DNA from: Rossellomorea marisflavi
GTDB taxonomy: Bacteria > Bacillota > Bacilli > Bacillales > Bacillaceae_B
Direction: 5' to 3'
Assembly (NCBI RefSeq): GCF_009806575.1
Contig: NZ_CP047096.1
Span: forward strand, 62,001-126,000
Length of the DNA stretch: 64,000 nucleotides
In this document: positions 25,481-33,656 of the stretch, piece by piece
Layout: each line of letters begins with the position of its first letter
How positions within the stretch are numbered: the stretch's first letter is position 1
Program-made: the position numbers and the translations under genes
Notes under the pieces: generated by a model
Databases searched by the model: none
What the model was told of the DNA's origin: nothing
What the model saw: only the letters and a program-made list of their open reading frames with translations

Positions 25481-26976
25481 TGAGGATTCATCTCCTTTTG
25501 GTTTTTATTTATGGTTAATCGTTTATTGAACATGCCCATGAACCGGCTAATCTTTCCTTTTTGCTTTTTTATAAACTCTTCTGGAAGAATATCTTCGATA
25601 ATCGGTCGTAGAGCCTCTTCTACAAGCGGTTGGACGCTAGGTACATCATTGAGAAAAAGTCCTTTGTACTGGGCATCAAATACTTCGGTTACAGGGAAAA
25701 CCGGTACACAAGCTTTGAGATTCTTTTGAAAAACTTGCTCCACGACCTCGTTGGTTTTTAGAGAATCTTCAAAGCGGTTAGCAATGAGCTCCGTCTTTTT
25801 CTCTTCGATGAGTGCCCTATAGTCAAGAATGTGTTCTTCTTTAGACTCTTCTATGTACTGCATGAGCGAAAAGTCAGGTTCAACTACAAAGTAAGTCTTT
25901 GTAGCAATGTCATGGACATTTTTATGAACCTCTAGATTCCAGTCCGTACCTGCATCTACAATAGTTACAGTCGATTGAAGGGAGAGAAGCACTTTGACAT
26001 ACATATCAAAGGGGATTTCATCCTGACTATAAATGGGTTCATTAGATGGGTGTTTACTTACCATGTTGATACCTTCTAAATCCCATTCATTTGGTCCAGG
26101 GAGCTTAAATTCATCTTTAGAGCTGAATTGATAGAACTTGCTACGAAAGTTAGAGATCTTTTCATGCCCTATAAAACGATCATAGGTATAAGCGTATGAA
26201 TAGGGACTTTCTACAAAACTTACGCTAATTCCCATGTTAGCAAGCTGCCTGGCCAACATATGAGCAATAAAGGTACTACCACTTCGTTTGAATGGACTTG
26301 CAATCATGATGATCTTTTTTTCAATAGGGATGCCGACAAGCTTCTCCACTTGGCTATTAAGCTGAATGTTTATATCACGTTTTATAATGTTCTTGTTAAT
26401 GACCTTTTGAACAACTTGCTTTTGAACTTTGTTCTTTTCCTTTTTAAGTTTGCTTTCACCCTCGTCTTTTTCGGTTGACTTGGGCTTTTTTACAACCGGA
26501 TCATCCAGCTCATCTTCGACCACCTCAATATCATCAAATTCAATGCCATGGATAAATTGTTTGATGTTGGTAAATAGTGGCCTTTCCTTCAACTGCTCAA
26601 CCATCAGCTCTTTATCGATTGATGAGGTATTAAAAATATCGTAGACAGATCTTATTACTAAGTGACTTAGGAAAGGATCTCTTTTACTCCTTTCACACAC
26701 AAACACAATTCTTAAAGTATCTTCAAACTTTACTCTGTACCTTTGGATAATCCTTAACCAGGTATCATCACGCTCTTCCTCTGGATACTCCGCAAATAGT
26801 AAGCTTTCATGTAGGAGGAGAATGTCTGGACGATTAGTATCTATTAACTCCTCAAGGTACTGACTTCTGAAGCACTCGCTATCAAGAACCTCAAAATCAT
26901 TTGAGTGGGAGGTTAGAGCCCTTCGGAAGATTCCGCTTAAGCGTTCATCCCCTATGGCGAGTAATACCTTTTTCAT
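25477..26976 (-). CDS. CpaE/TadZ-like ParA-fold protein, first gene of the Tad operon
   Basis: 499 residues from the ATG reading MKKVLLAIGDERLSG, nine bases after GGAG (an upstream ATG has no site). Receiver-like N-terminal domain (1-130), a charged linker (about 170-215), then a ParA/MinD-like domain with SPFKRSGSTFIAHMLARQLA, where the P-loop is SGST rather than GKGGVGKS. Paralogous in outline to the gene at 23557 and the protein at 52630-54051. Probably spatial control of the pilus machine. Confidence 0.75.
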   Translation of the reverse strand: MKKVLLAIGDERLSGIFRRALTSHSNDFEVLDSECFRSQYLEELIDTNRPDILLLHESLLFAEYPEEERDDTWLRIIQRYRVKFEDTLRIVFVCERSKRDPFLSHLVIRSVYDIFNTSSIDKELMVEQLKERPLFTNIKQFIHGIEFDDIEVVEDELDDPVVKKPKSTEKDEGESKLKKEKNKVQKQVVQKVINKNIIKRDINIQLNSQVEKLVGIPIEKKIIMIASPFKRSGSTFIAHMLARQLANMGISVSFVESPYSYAYTYDRFIGHEKISNFRSKFYQFSSKDEFKLPGPNEWDLEGINMVSKHPSNEPIYSQDEIPFDMYVKVLLSLQSTVTIVDAGTDWNLEVHKNVHDIATKTYFVVEPDFSLMQYIEESKEEHILDYRALIEEKKTELIANRFEDSLKTNEVVEQVFQKNLKACVPVFPVTEVFDAQYKGLFLNDVPSVQPLVEEALRPIIEDILPEEFIKKQKGKISRFMGMFNKRLTINKNQKEMNPQ

Positions 26977-27089
26977 TACTTTCAACTCCAATAGCTTAGA
27001 TATTTCATTAAGGTTCATAAATTCTAACTTGGGTTAACAAATATTATTTTATTTAGGTTTAACAGATATATTTAGTTGTTTGAATACAG

Positions 27090-27215
27090 AAAAAACCCAC
27101 AAAATACACGAATGATCAAGAGATCTACTCTTGTTCATGTACTTTGTGGGTTTATCCCATCTAGTTAATATTCTTTTAAGGGTGTGCCCAGCAAATGCTG
27201 GGCACTACATTCTTT
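27090..27215 (-). promoter_or_regulatory. Leader element B1 (attenuator) of the Tad operon
   Basis: On the minus strand: a GTGCCCAGC/GCTGGGCAC hairpin (27184-27205), then AAAAGAAUAUUAACUAGAU, the mini-hairpin UGGG-AUAAA-CCCA (27147-27159), and a long terminator (27090-27153) whose 5' arm is the same CCCAC and whose 3' arm is GUGGG plus U-run. The mini-hairpin and terminator cannot both form. Same design in B2-B5. Confidence 0.8.
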
Positions 27216-27251
27216 CCAAAAAACTTTAGAAAGAGTGCTTTGACAATTTTC

Positions 27252-27280
27252 ATCATACACTCACGTATAATGAAAGTCAA
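27252..27280 (-). promoter_or_regulatory. Sigma-A promoter of the Tad operon
   Basis: Minus strand TTGACT, 17 bases, TATGAT; a near-consensus promoter placed about 40 bases before the leader hairpins. Confidence 0.8.
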
Positions 27281-27333
27281 CATTATAATTGGTGTTTTTC
27301 GGAAAAACCATCCATCTATCTACCTGCGAAATG

Positions 27334-28320
27334 TCATGCTTTTGGCTCAAGAAAAGGCAGCTTGATCCTCTCTAATTGTCCATCCGTTAGTGGTCTCATA
27401 AATGATTTGGCAAGTCCACCTTTATCCAATAGTTCCTCCACACAAACCCAGACTTGAAATGGGTACTCATTAAGCGATAGCTTCATATGGATATGCTCAG
27501 CCATCGAAATAGTGGACGCATATAAAATGACGATAGCTGTGTTCTTAGGGGCTCTGGAAATTTCCAATGCCCCTGTGTTTTCGTAAATATTCTTCCACTG
27601 AGCAAGTGTATCCCTAAGGTATCCAATAAAGTTTTGAGACATTTGTGGCCGCTCAATCAAGAAATTGATTGGAGTGTTTGGAGTATCGATATATGCCACA
27701 CCAAAAGGAGAACGGTACTTTCGCTGGTTACCGATCGTAGCATTCCATTGCCAACCTCTAACCACTTTACTCTCCACCAACAAGCATCGCAGCTCATTCA
27801 TTGCTACATAGCGCTGGATAGACTTACCGTTATCTTTATCCCATGAGTCGGGATTCATAAAGGCACAGTCGCTATAAAAGTGTTTCATGAGTTTATAGCC
27901 GGCTATCCCCAAAGTGAAAGGAGCAGGTGGTCTCACCTTTTCCTCGTCGTCATTCTCTAACCTGCAGTGCCACCTTTCAACGAATCCATGGTTTCGAAGT
28001 CCTTCAAGACGTTTAGAAACCGCTGAGCGGCTCATTTTCGAACTCAAATACCTTCTTAACTGATCTTCATTTGCAGCAACAGCATCACCGAGAACTTTTA
28101 AAATAGTGAAATCCTCTTCAGTTATCTGCTTACGTTTAAAGGCTCGTAACACTTCCGCTTTAGTCGTATAGGGGTAATAATTTTTAGGTAGCTTTGTATG
28201 GCCATACATAAGGGGGTGGTCCCAAAATGGTACATCACCTTCCTGGGAAGGAAAATATGCTGACTCGTTTACTACCTCTTCCTGTTCTAGATCTTCTACG
28301 CCAGTAACATCAATAGCCAT
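27334..28320 (-). CDS. Replication-relaxation-like winged-helix protein
   Basis: 328 residues. A winged helix (about 45-105, LKVLGDAVAANEDQLRRYLSSKMSRSAVSKRLEGLRNHGF) is followed by an alpha/beta domain with MNELRCLLVE and a C-terminal part, resembling the replication-relaxation family of plasmids and ICEs. AAGGGAG precedes the ATG; starts 11 bases after the S1 gene's stop. Role probably in plasmid DNA processing or regulation; not proven. Confidence 0.55.
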   Translation of the reverse strand: MAIDVTGVEDLEQEEVVNESAYFPSQEGDVPFWDHPLMYGHTKLPKNYYPYTTKAEVLRAFKRKQITEEDFTILKVLGDAVAANEDQLRRYLSSKMSRSAVSKRLEGLRNHGFVERWHCRLENDDEEKVRPPAPFTLGIAGYKLMKHFYSDCAFMNPDSWDKDNGKSIQRYVAMNELRCLLVESKVVRGWQWNATIGNQRKYRSPFGVAYIDTPNTPINFLIERPQMSQNFIGYLRDTLAQWKNIYENTGALEISRAPKNTAIVILYASTISMAEHIHMKLSLNEYPFQVWVCVEELLDKGGLAKSFMRPLTDGQLERIKLPFLEPKA

Positions 28321-28331
28321 AATGATCTCCC

Positions 28332-29228
28332 TTAATCAAAAAGGAAAGAGCCTACATCTTTCCGTTTTTTACGCCCCTGCGGATAGTTCACAATTACGAC
28401 TTTCCCTTTTCGATTCTTTGCATCAATTTCTCTGACTTTAACTGCTACAATGTCTCCTACAATCGGCTCGTCCAAGTAACGTGGTTTGCTAGCCTTAAGA
28501 GTGACACCCTCCTCCAGCTGAACGAAGATCCCATGAAGATGATGAACATCGGTTACCCTGCCAACAACAACTTCCATTTCCCTCATTTGTTCCAACTTTT
28601 TAAAAGGATCCTCCATTGTATCTTTACGTGATACCCTGACTAAACCTTCCTTTTCATCAAACTTCTTCACCACAACTTGGATAGTCTCTCCACGCTCTAC
28701 ATCTGCTAATACATTGGACTGTCTATTCCAATCCCAATCGTACTTAACCATGAAGCAGTCAGTACCTTCTACACGAACGTGAACTGTCTCAGACTTTTCA
28801 TTAACCCCATATACCACGCCAGTAAAGATCTGATCAGCAAGTTCTTCCTTCTTGTCTAAGTATTTAAGTGTATTCCAAAATTGTTCGCTTTTCTTTTCAT
28901 CTGCTTTTTTTACAGACACGAGGGCCATTTGTTGCTGCAGATTCAGTCTTGTGATGATTAAGTTTTGCTTAGTCCCTACAAACCCATTGAGCGTTTTAAA
29001 GCTCCTGTTTGAAAATTCTTTAGCTGGGCAATACGCCTTTACGTTGCCCTCCAATCGAAAAATGGCTACTTCTGTTTCCTGTGAGACCATCTTCCCTTCT
29101 TCCTCTACTGGGATTGTCAAAAAGCCGACTGACTGAACAATTCCCTGTACAGTTGTCCCTTCCCGATGATACTTTGCTAGTTGCTCCAAGTCATGATCTG
29201 ACCATTTTTCAGTTACTGTTGCCATCAT
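28332..29228 (-). CDS. S1-domain RNA-binding protein
   Basis: 298 residues with three OB/S1-like segments: residues about 17-85 (GTTVQGIVQSVGFLTIPVEE), 130-200 (IFTGVVYGVNEKSETVHVRV) and 215-285 (VVVGRVTDVHHLHGIFVQLE...GDIVAVKVREIDAKNRKGKV). S1 domains bind single-stranded RNA. It lies behind leader B2, so it is itself a member of the B regulon and a plausible RNA-binding regulator of it, an inference. GGGAGG precedes the ATG. Confidence 0.8.
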   Translation of the reverse strand: MMATVTEKWSDHDLEQLAKYHREGTTVQGIVQSVGFLTIPVEEEGKMVSQETEVAIFRLEGNVKAYCPAKEFSNRSFKTLNGFVGTKQNLIITRLNLQQQMALVSVKKADEKKSEQFWNTLKYLDKKEELADQIFTGVVYGVNEKSETVHVRVEGTDCFMVKYDWDWNRQSNVLADVERGETIQVVVKKFDEKEGLVRVSRKDTMEDPFKKLEQMREMEVVVGRVTDVHHLHGIFVQLEEGVTLKASKPRYLDEPIVGDIVAVKVREIDAKNRKGKVVIVNYPQGRKKRKDVGSFLFD

Positions 29229-29323
29229 TATTCCTCCCTGGTTGGTAAATTCAAGTGGTGACTATTTTGCGTATATTCATTTGGTGAGCGGCTTATGAGT
29301 GTTTAACCCACCTCCTAAAACAC

Positions 29324-29400
29324 GAAAAACCCCACACATGGTCAAAACGAGTATTCTCGCTTTGATCTGCGTGGGGTGTCCCATCTTATATATTCTCTTT
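29324..29400 (-). promoter_or_regulatory. Leader element B2 (attenuator)
   Basis: Minus strand AAAGAGAAUAUAUAAGAUGGGACACCCCAC: mini-hairpin UGGG-ACAC-CCCA (29372-29383) overlapping the 5' arm of a terminator (29325-29376) that ends GUGGGGUUUUU. Followed by TTTTAGGAGG, as in B3. Precedes the S1 and replication-relaxation-like genes. Confidence 0.8.
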
Positions 29401-29512
29401 AGAAATTCAATACCTATAGACGTTTACAAAACGATTGTAATTGATTTCTATAGTTTCCGCAACCTAAAATTTACAATGTAGTAATGATTTGCTTTGTATT
29501 ATTTATATTTTA

Positions 29513-30298
29513 TTATATTTTTCTAGGTTCTCTAATCCTCTTCTTTTTATCAAGAATGATTTCGTACTCAAAACTAGTATTTAGCTCTTCACCTTTAAAA
29601 TTGTATGGTCCAGGTATAATCCTAAATTGCTTCTCCCATGTATTTAAGTAAACATCATCATAGAAAATCTTCAATTGTAAAACTGGAGTCCTATTATCAG
29701 TTAAAAATGAGTTAAAAAAGAAATCGTTAAGCAAAATTATAAAATAATCTGGTAGAAGGATATTAGCTCGTTCATTAGGTTTAATTACGTCTAACGTTCT
29801 TACAAAAGGTTTTATATACCTAGTATCAACCCCTTGCCTCTCATTAATATTATTGTAACTTACCGTAATAGATTTTGAGTCTTCAACTGAGGTATCCAAA
29901 TTAATTTCATAGTTACTAAATAACCCCATTTTGTTTTCATTCGCTTTAATATCTCCAAAATTTTCTAAATAATAGCAATATTGAATATTAAATACTGGAG
30001 AGTTACCATGATTCCAAATAGGCAGTGTTGTTTTAGAGAATTTCTTTCCAATAATACTATCTGATTCATCATCCCAGTCAGATAATATGTGGCTTATACT
30101 TGTATCAATATGTTTAATTCCTGGTACAATTATGGCCTCTTTATTTTTTTTATTAATTCTTTCTTGTGAAATTATAGTTCCCCACGATGCTACAGCTGCG
30201 ATCATAGCAATAAATACAGCAATTAATGAGATCCAATCGCTTGGCTCAAGGCATAACCAAAACCCTTTATCACAGGCTTCCTTTATCATAATTTCCAT
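29513..30298 (-). CDS. Hypothetical membrane protein
   Basis: 261 residues: one N-terminal membrane helix (about 21-43, WISLIAVFIAMIAAVASWGT) and a soluble domain of about 200 residues with mixed strands. Unrecognised. AT-rich codon use, its own unit by spacing; a GC hairpin with U-run precedes it at 30334-30361. Confidence 0.65.
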   Translation of the reverse strand: MEIMIKEACDKGFWLCLEPSDWISLIAVFIAMIAAVASWGTIISQERINKKNKEAIIVPGIKHIDTSISHILSDWDDESDSIIGKKFSKTTLPIWNHGNSPVFNIQYCYYLENFGDIKANENKMGLFSNYEINLDTSVEDSKSITVSYNNINERQGVDTRYIKPFVRTLDVIKPNERANILLPDYFIILLNDFFFNSFLTDNRTPVLQLKIFYDDVYLNTWEKQFRIIPGPYNFKGEELNTSFEYEIILDKKKRIREPRKI

Positions 30299-30333
30299 TT
30301 ACTCGCATCCTCTTCTCTTATTTATAACGCCAA

Positions 30334-30361
30334 AAAAAGAGCCCTATTCAACCATTCGGGC
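30334..30361 (-). terminator. Leader hairpin upstream of the 261-residue gene
   Basis: Minus strand GGGC...GCCC stem with a 13-base loop followed by CUCUUUUUUU, about 35 bases before the ATG. A terminator here would attenuate the gene, but it lacks the B-family UGGG loop arrangement. Confidence 0.5.
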
Positions 30362-30436
30362 CCACTAAGTATTCTGTAAAACAATAGAAAGGAAGTACAT
30401 TTGCTAATCCGCTACTAATAGGGAACCAGTTACTAT

Positions 30437-30514
30437 ACTTGCTATTCTACTATATTCTCGTTTTCCCTATCTAATCATTCGGAAGAAAAACGAGTTTGAT
30501 AAAGTATAGCAAGT
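30437..30514. repeat. 78-base nested inverted repeat
   Basis: Outer arms ACTTGCTAT / ATAGCAAGT (30437-30445 and 30506-30514) enclose inner arms CTCGTTTT / AAAACGAG. Intergenic, beside the coupling-protein region; it could be an origin-of-transfer type structure or an RNA hairpin. No nick site recognised. Confidence 0.45.
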
Positions 30515-30557
30515 GATACCTAGGATCTTGCATACTCTAAATTCCCGCTAATCTCTT

Positions 30558-30683
30558 TTAGATGTGGCAGTGGTCGTTGACCATAGTTCCGCTTCGCCAA
30601 TGGCGGGCCACGCGCGTACCATCTTTTCGGAAGTACGCTTCTATCCAACAACCATTACGCCAATGTACGCTAACTTTGCACAT
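30558..30683 (-). CDS. 41-residue protein with YxRKDGTxV motif
   Basis: ATG with AAAGGGGG eight bases upstream; text includes VHWRNGCWIEAYFRKDGTRV and HWRSG. The (Y/F)-x-RKDGT-x-V-x-x-H-(W/F)-R pattern recurs in small plasmid and phage proteins of unknown role. It follows a leader of about 220 bases from its own promoter. Confidence 0.6.
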   Translation of the reverse strand: MCKVSVHWRNGCWIEAYFRKDGTRVARHWRSGTMVNDHCHI

Positions 30684-30905
30684 GATGGTTGCCCCCTTTC
30701 TCAATGTATTGAGAAGGGAAATGACTGTATTGCACTGCATCCTTGTACTCATTTCTTTGCTCTATAAGCATTAAACAGTTGATTTCCAGTCAACTGTTTG
30801 ATATATTGTTCAAAGAAGTTAAAACCAGTACACATAAACCTGAACGCGGCCAGGCGTAACAGGAAAATGTTGGAGAGGGCAATGCAGAAATTTCCTCCCC
30901 ACTCT
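30684..30905 (-). promoter_or_regulatory. Long structured leader of the 41-residue gene
   Basis: Transcript from the promoter at 30908-30936 would carry about 220 untranslated bases with hairpins AACAGTTGA/TCAACTGTT (30772-30797) and a GCCTGGCCGCG-type GC-rich patch unusual for this AT-rich region. No large frame. Possibly a regulatory RNA leader or a transfer-origin region. Confidence 0.4.
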
Positions 30906-30907
30906 AT

Positions 30908-30936
30908 AATTTACCATCATTTAGACAAACCGTCAA
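30908..30936 (-). promoter_or_regulatory. Promoter of the 41-residue gene
   Basis: Minus strand TTGACG, 17 bases, TAAATT. It overlaps a TTAGACAAACC/GGTTTGTCTAA inverted repeat (about 30921-30949), a possible operator. Confidence 0.55.
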
Positions 30937-31000
30937 TAGGTTTGTCTAATTTTCGTGCTATTTTTTGAATATTTATGTCAATTTAGATGGAAAAATCAAA

Positions 31001-31030
31001 ATAGGATGAGCGTAAATACGCTCATCCTAT
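31001..31030 (-). terminator. Terminator of the coupling-protein operon
   Basis: ATAGGATGAGCG / CGCTCATCCTAT 12-base stem, then TTTTGATTTTT on the minus strand, four bases past the stop. Confidence 0.85.
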
Positions 31031-31034
31031 AGAT

Positions 31035-33656
31035 TTACTCTTCCATAGACTCCACTAACTCATTAAACAAAGCCTTTTCCTTATCAGAGGGAGCACTCTT
31101 TGAGTAACTCTTACCTTCTTCCATTTGATCATTCTTACTTTTAATTTCAAGCTTCTTGGGGATTAATTCTGTTGCATCAAAGAGTTCTTTCCTTTCAATT
31201 GACGAACGATTTTGTTCAGTTGAAACCTCATCCTCTTTCTCTTCATCCTCGAACTTGGCTTGCATTTCTGCTTCAGTATCACCCTCCAATGAAACTCCCT
31301 CAGATCTATTTCTCAACCTTGCTGGTGGAGGAGCATCAAACCTGACTGTATCTCGCGGTTGCTTATCATGTAAGTGCTTTATGCTATGTTCCACGTCTTC
31401 TGCTGAGAGTAGTATTTCTTCTTGTGCTGCTTCTTCTTCCAGGCGCTCCTCTTGTTCTTCTACTGTTTCAATCGGGGTGATCTCTTCAACTTCCTTTACA
31501 TCCTCATCAATTATGATTCTATTTCGCTCTTTAATCCAAAAAGCAGCAGCTTCAGGATTAACTTTTACAATTGCCTCTGTAAACTCAATCTCTGGAACAA
31601 AATTTGCTTTGATTCTCCGTGCTGGTTTCGATTCATTGTCGACCACGATTTTAGCTGCTGCTTCAAAAGCCTTTAGGGACAATATATCTGCAGGTGACAT
31701 TACTGAATCTTTCTCCTGTTGGTAAGACATCCCCATCCTGGTGACAGGTGACTCCTGAAGCGGTGAAACAGATTGTTCTGTCGTACTCTCCACATAATTG
31801 TTTTTTTCGTGGAAGAGGAAGCTGAAAGTCTCAGCATCCATTTGGCTTACGTCACTATAGACGATCTTATTACGGAATGTCGTTAACACAGTATGCATGT
31901 ATTTATCACCGAAATCATCCGCTAACTGAGCAATGGTTTGAGCAATTACGTGAATAATCGCTTTATATTTCCTAGACTGGGCAGGGAAAGATTTAAATGG
32001 TTTGTAGATATAGTCTGCAAATTCGTCAGCGTATATAGAATGATACGGTTCTACCTTGGGTTGACGTCTGAATACAGCATTTTGAACTGATAATAAAACC
32101 ATCTTCCCTAATACATTGGAAAGCTCCATGAGATCCCCTTTTTCGGTATTAACCAAGAGGATTCCGCCGGACTTTAAGTGAGCATCAAAATCAAATGTAG
32201 ACTTTCTAAACAGTACCTTCCTCAGTAAAACGTTAGATGAGATATCTGTAAGGATGTTTTTTAAGCCCTCGATGAACTCACCCTTTTTATCATAGTACTC
32301 AATCATACCCTTATACTTACCGCTTTCGATCCTCATCATTTGTTGCGTCTTAAAATCTTTTACCGGTATTACTGTAGCGTCGAACCACCTGTCGACATCT
32401 TGGACGACAGACCAGAAATCCCTTTCCCTATCTGTTTTAGCTAGCGGTGCTTCTTCTTCAATTCGTTTTTTTAACTTCAAATGCATAAGATGAACAAGCT
32501 GAACATCATTGTACATTTCATAAAGATCCGCCATAGTAGGGTCCTCATTATTCTTCGAGTGAAGTTTTAGCAAATAGATGTATTGTTTAAAATGTGCTCT
32601 CTGACTTTGAGCAAAGAAGAAATTATCATTCTCTCCTAATCCTTCTACAACCATTGTTAAAGACTCGGCAACTTTATCAACTGGACCTTGCAATGGATTA
32701 ATAGCTGGTGTCTCATCATTAGTAGGATCAACGTAGTAAATTGCCTCTTCAGGAATCCCATGGGCTAAACATAAGCGATAAACACTCTGGCATAAGTCAT
32801 TGGAAGGCTCAATGACAACTAACCCATTGAGATAATCTCCCTTTAACTTCTCTAGTGTTCCTTCCTCAACCATCTTCTGAAAATCATTTATATACTTTAC
32901 AAAATGATGGAGATCCTGATTGATCATCGGAGTTGCAACGGCAGCAGTTTTACCTGTACCAATGGATCCGATGATCATCGTATTCAAAGTCCTGTCTTTA
33001 CCTGGTATCATGACTTCTTCTTTAGTTTCTGAGTCTGGCCCCAGGACTACATCAGGTAAACCAGTATCCCTCTCCGATTTAGTTACTTTTTGTAGCCATC
33101 GTGAGGTTACTTCATACGTCTTAAAAGACTCTATAATCTCTTCCCTATATTGATTAAATAGACCAGAGATATACAAAGTTAATAGTATGACTGCTATATA
33201 GGGTAATGCCATGACCAGTAATAATAATGCTTGAGTATTGCCCAGCATGACCTCTTGGAGTTTATCAGATGATAAATCAATCATATCTGCCTTGTTTAAA
33301 AAATAAGGAACCACATATTTGTATACTGCTGCTGTGACATTCCACAACAACAAGGATGTTACGGCTCCTAATAGCATACTGAATTGGACCAGTCTCCATG
33401 GAAAAGATTGAAAAAACTTAACCCTAGTTGAAAATAACCAGGCAAGTATAAACAATGTCATGAGTATAACCATTACGACCAAGCTAGGATCAAACGGATT
33501 GCCAAACAAAGAGTAATAATACATACGATTATCAATAAATGATTTGAAGATAAAGAATATGTTAATTGTCGCCTTAATGAACACGAAAACAGTCAAAGAT
33601 AAAGACACAGTGGCCAATATCAAGGGTAGCTTTTTCTTAATCAAATCAATGGTCAT
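31035..33656 (-). CDS. VirD4/TraG-type coupling ATPase
   Basis: 873 residues. Four membrane segments within residues 10-165, then Walker A GSIGTGKT (230-237), a Walker B-type YADEFADYIY near 538, and an acidic Glu-rich C-terminal tail (about 690-873). This is the layout of type IV coupling proteins, which bring the relaxase-DNA complex to the secretion channel. Starts inside the end of the upstream gene (11-base overlap) with GAGG upstream. It is far from the VirB4 operon (58-64 kb) but shares the B-family leader. Confidence 0.85.
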   Translation of the reverse strand: MTIDLIKKKLPLILATVSLSLTVFVFIKATINIFFIFKSFIDNRMYYYSLFGNPFDPSLVVMVILMTLFILAWLFSTRVKFFQSFPWRLVQFSMLLGAVTSLLLWNVTAAVYKYVVPYFLNKADMIDLSSDKLQEVMLGNTQALLLLVMALPYIAVILLTLYISGLFNQYREEIIESFKTYEVTSRWLQKVTKSERDTGLPDVVLGPDSETKEEVMIPGKDRTLNTMIIGSIGTGKTAAVATPMINQDLHHFVKYINDFQKMVEEGTLEKLKGDYLNGLVVIEPSNDLCQSVYRLCLAHGIPEEAIYYVDPTNDETPAINPLQGPVDKVAESLTMVVEGLGENDNFFFAQSQRAHFKQYIYLLKLHSKNNEDPTMADLYEMYNDVQLVHLMHLKLKKRIEEEAPLAKTDRERDFWSVVQDVDRWFDATVIPVKDFKTQQMMRIESGKYKGMIEYYDKKGEFIEGLKNILTDISSNVLLRKVLFRKSTFDFDAHLKSGGILLVNTEKGDLMELSNVLGKMVLLSVQNAVFRRQPKVEPYHSIYADEFADYIYKPFKSFPAQSRKYKAIIHVIAQTIAQLADDFGDKYMHTVLTTFRNKIVYSDVSQMDAETFSFLFHEKNNYVESTTEQSVSPLQESPVTRMGMSYQQEKDSVMSPADILSLKAFEAAAKIVVDNESKPARRIKANFVPEIEFTEAIVKVNPEAAAFWIKERNRIIIDEDVKEVEEITPIETVEEQEERLEEEAAQEEILLSAEDVEHSIKHLHDKQPRDTVRFDAPPPARLRNRSEGVSLEGDTEAEMQAKFEDEEKEDEVSTEQNRSSIERKELFDATELIPKKLEIKSKNDQMEEGKSYSKSAPSDKEKALFNELVESMEE

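Noticed and set aside
30562..30774. Plus-strand frames over the 41-residue gene
   Set aside because: The minus-strand gene has a good ribosome site and a recognisable RKDGT motif; the plus frames have neither.
31156..31725. Plus-strand frame of 189 codons
   Set aside because: Antisense to the Glu-rich tail of the coupling protein; Ser-rich artefact of complementing Glu/Asp codons.
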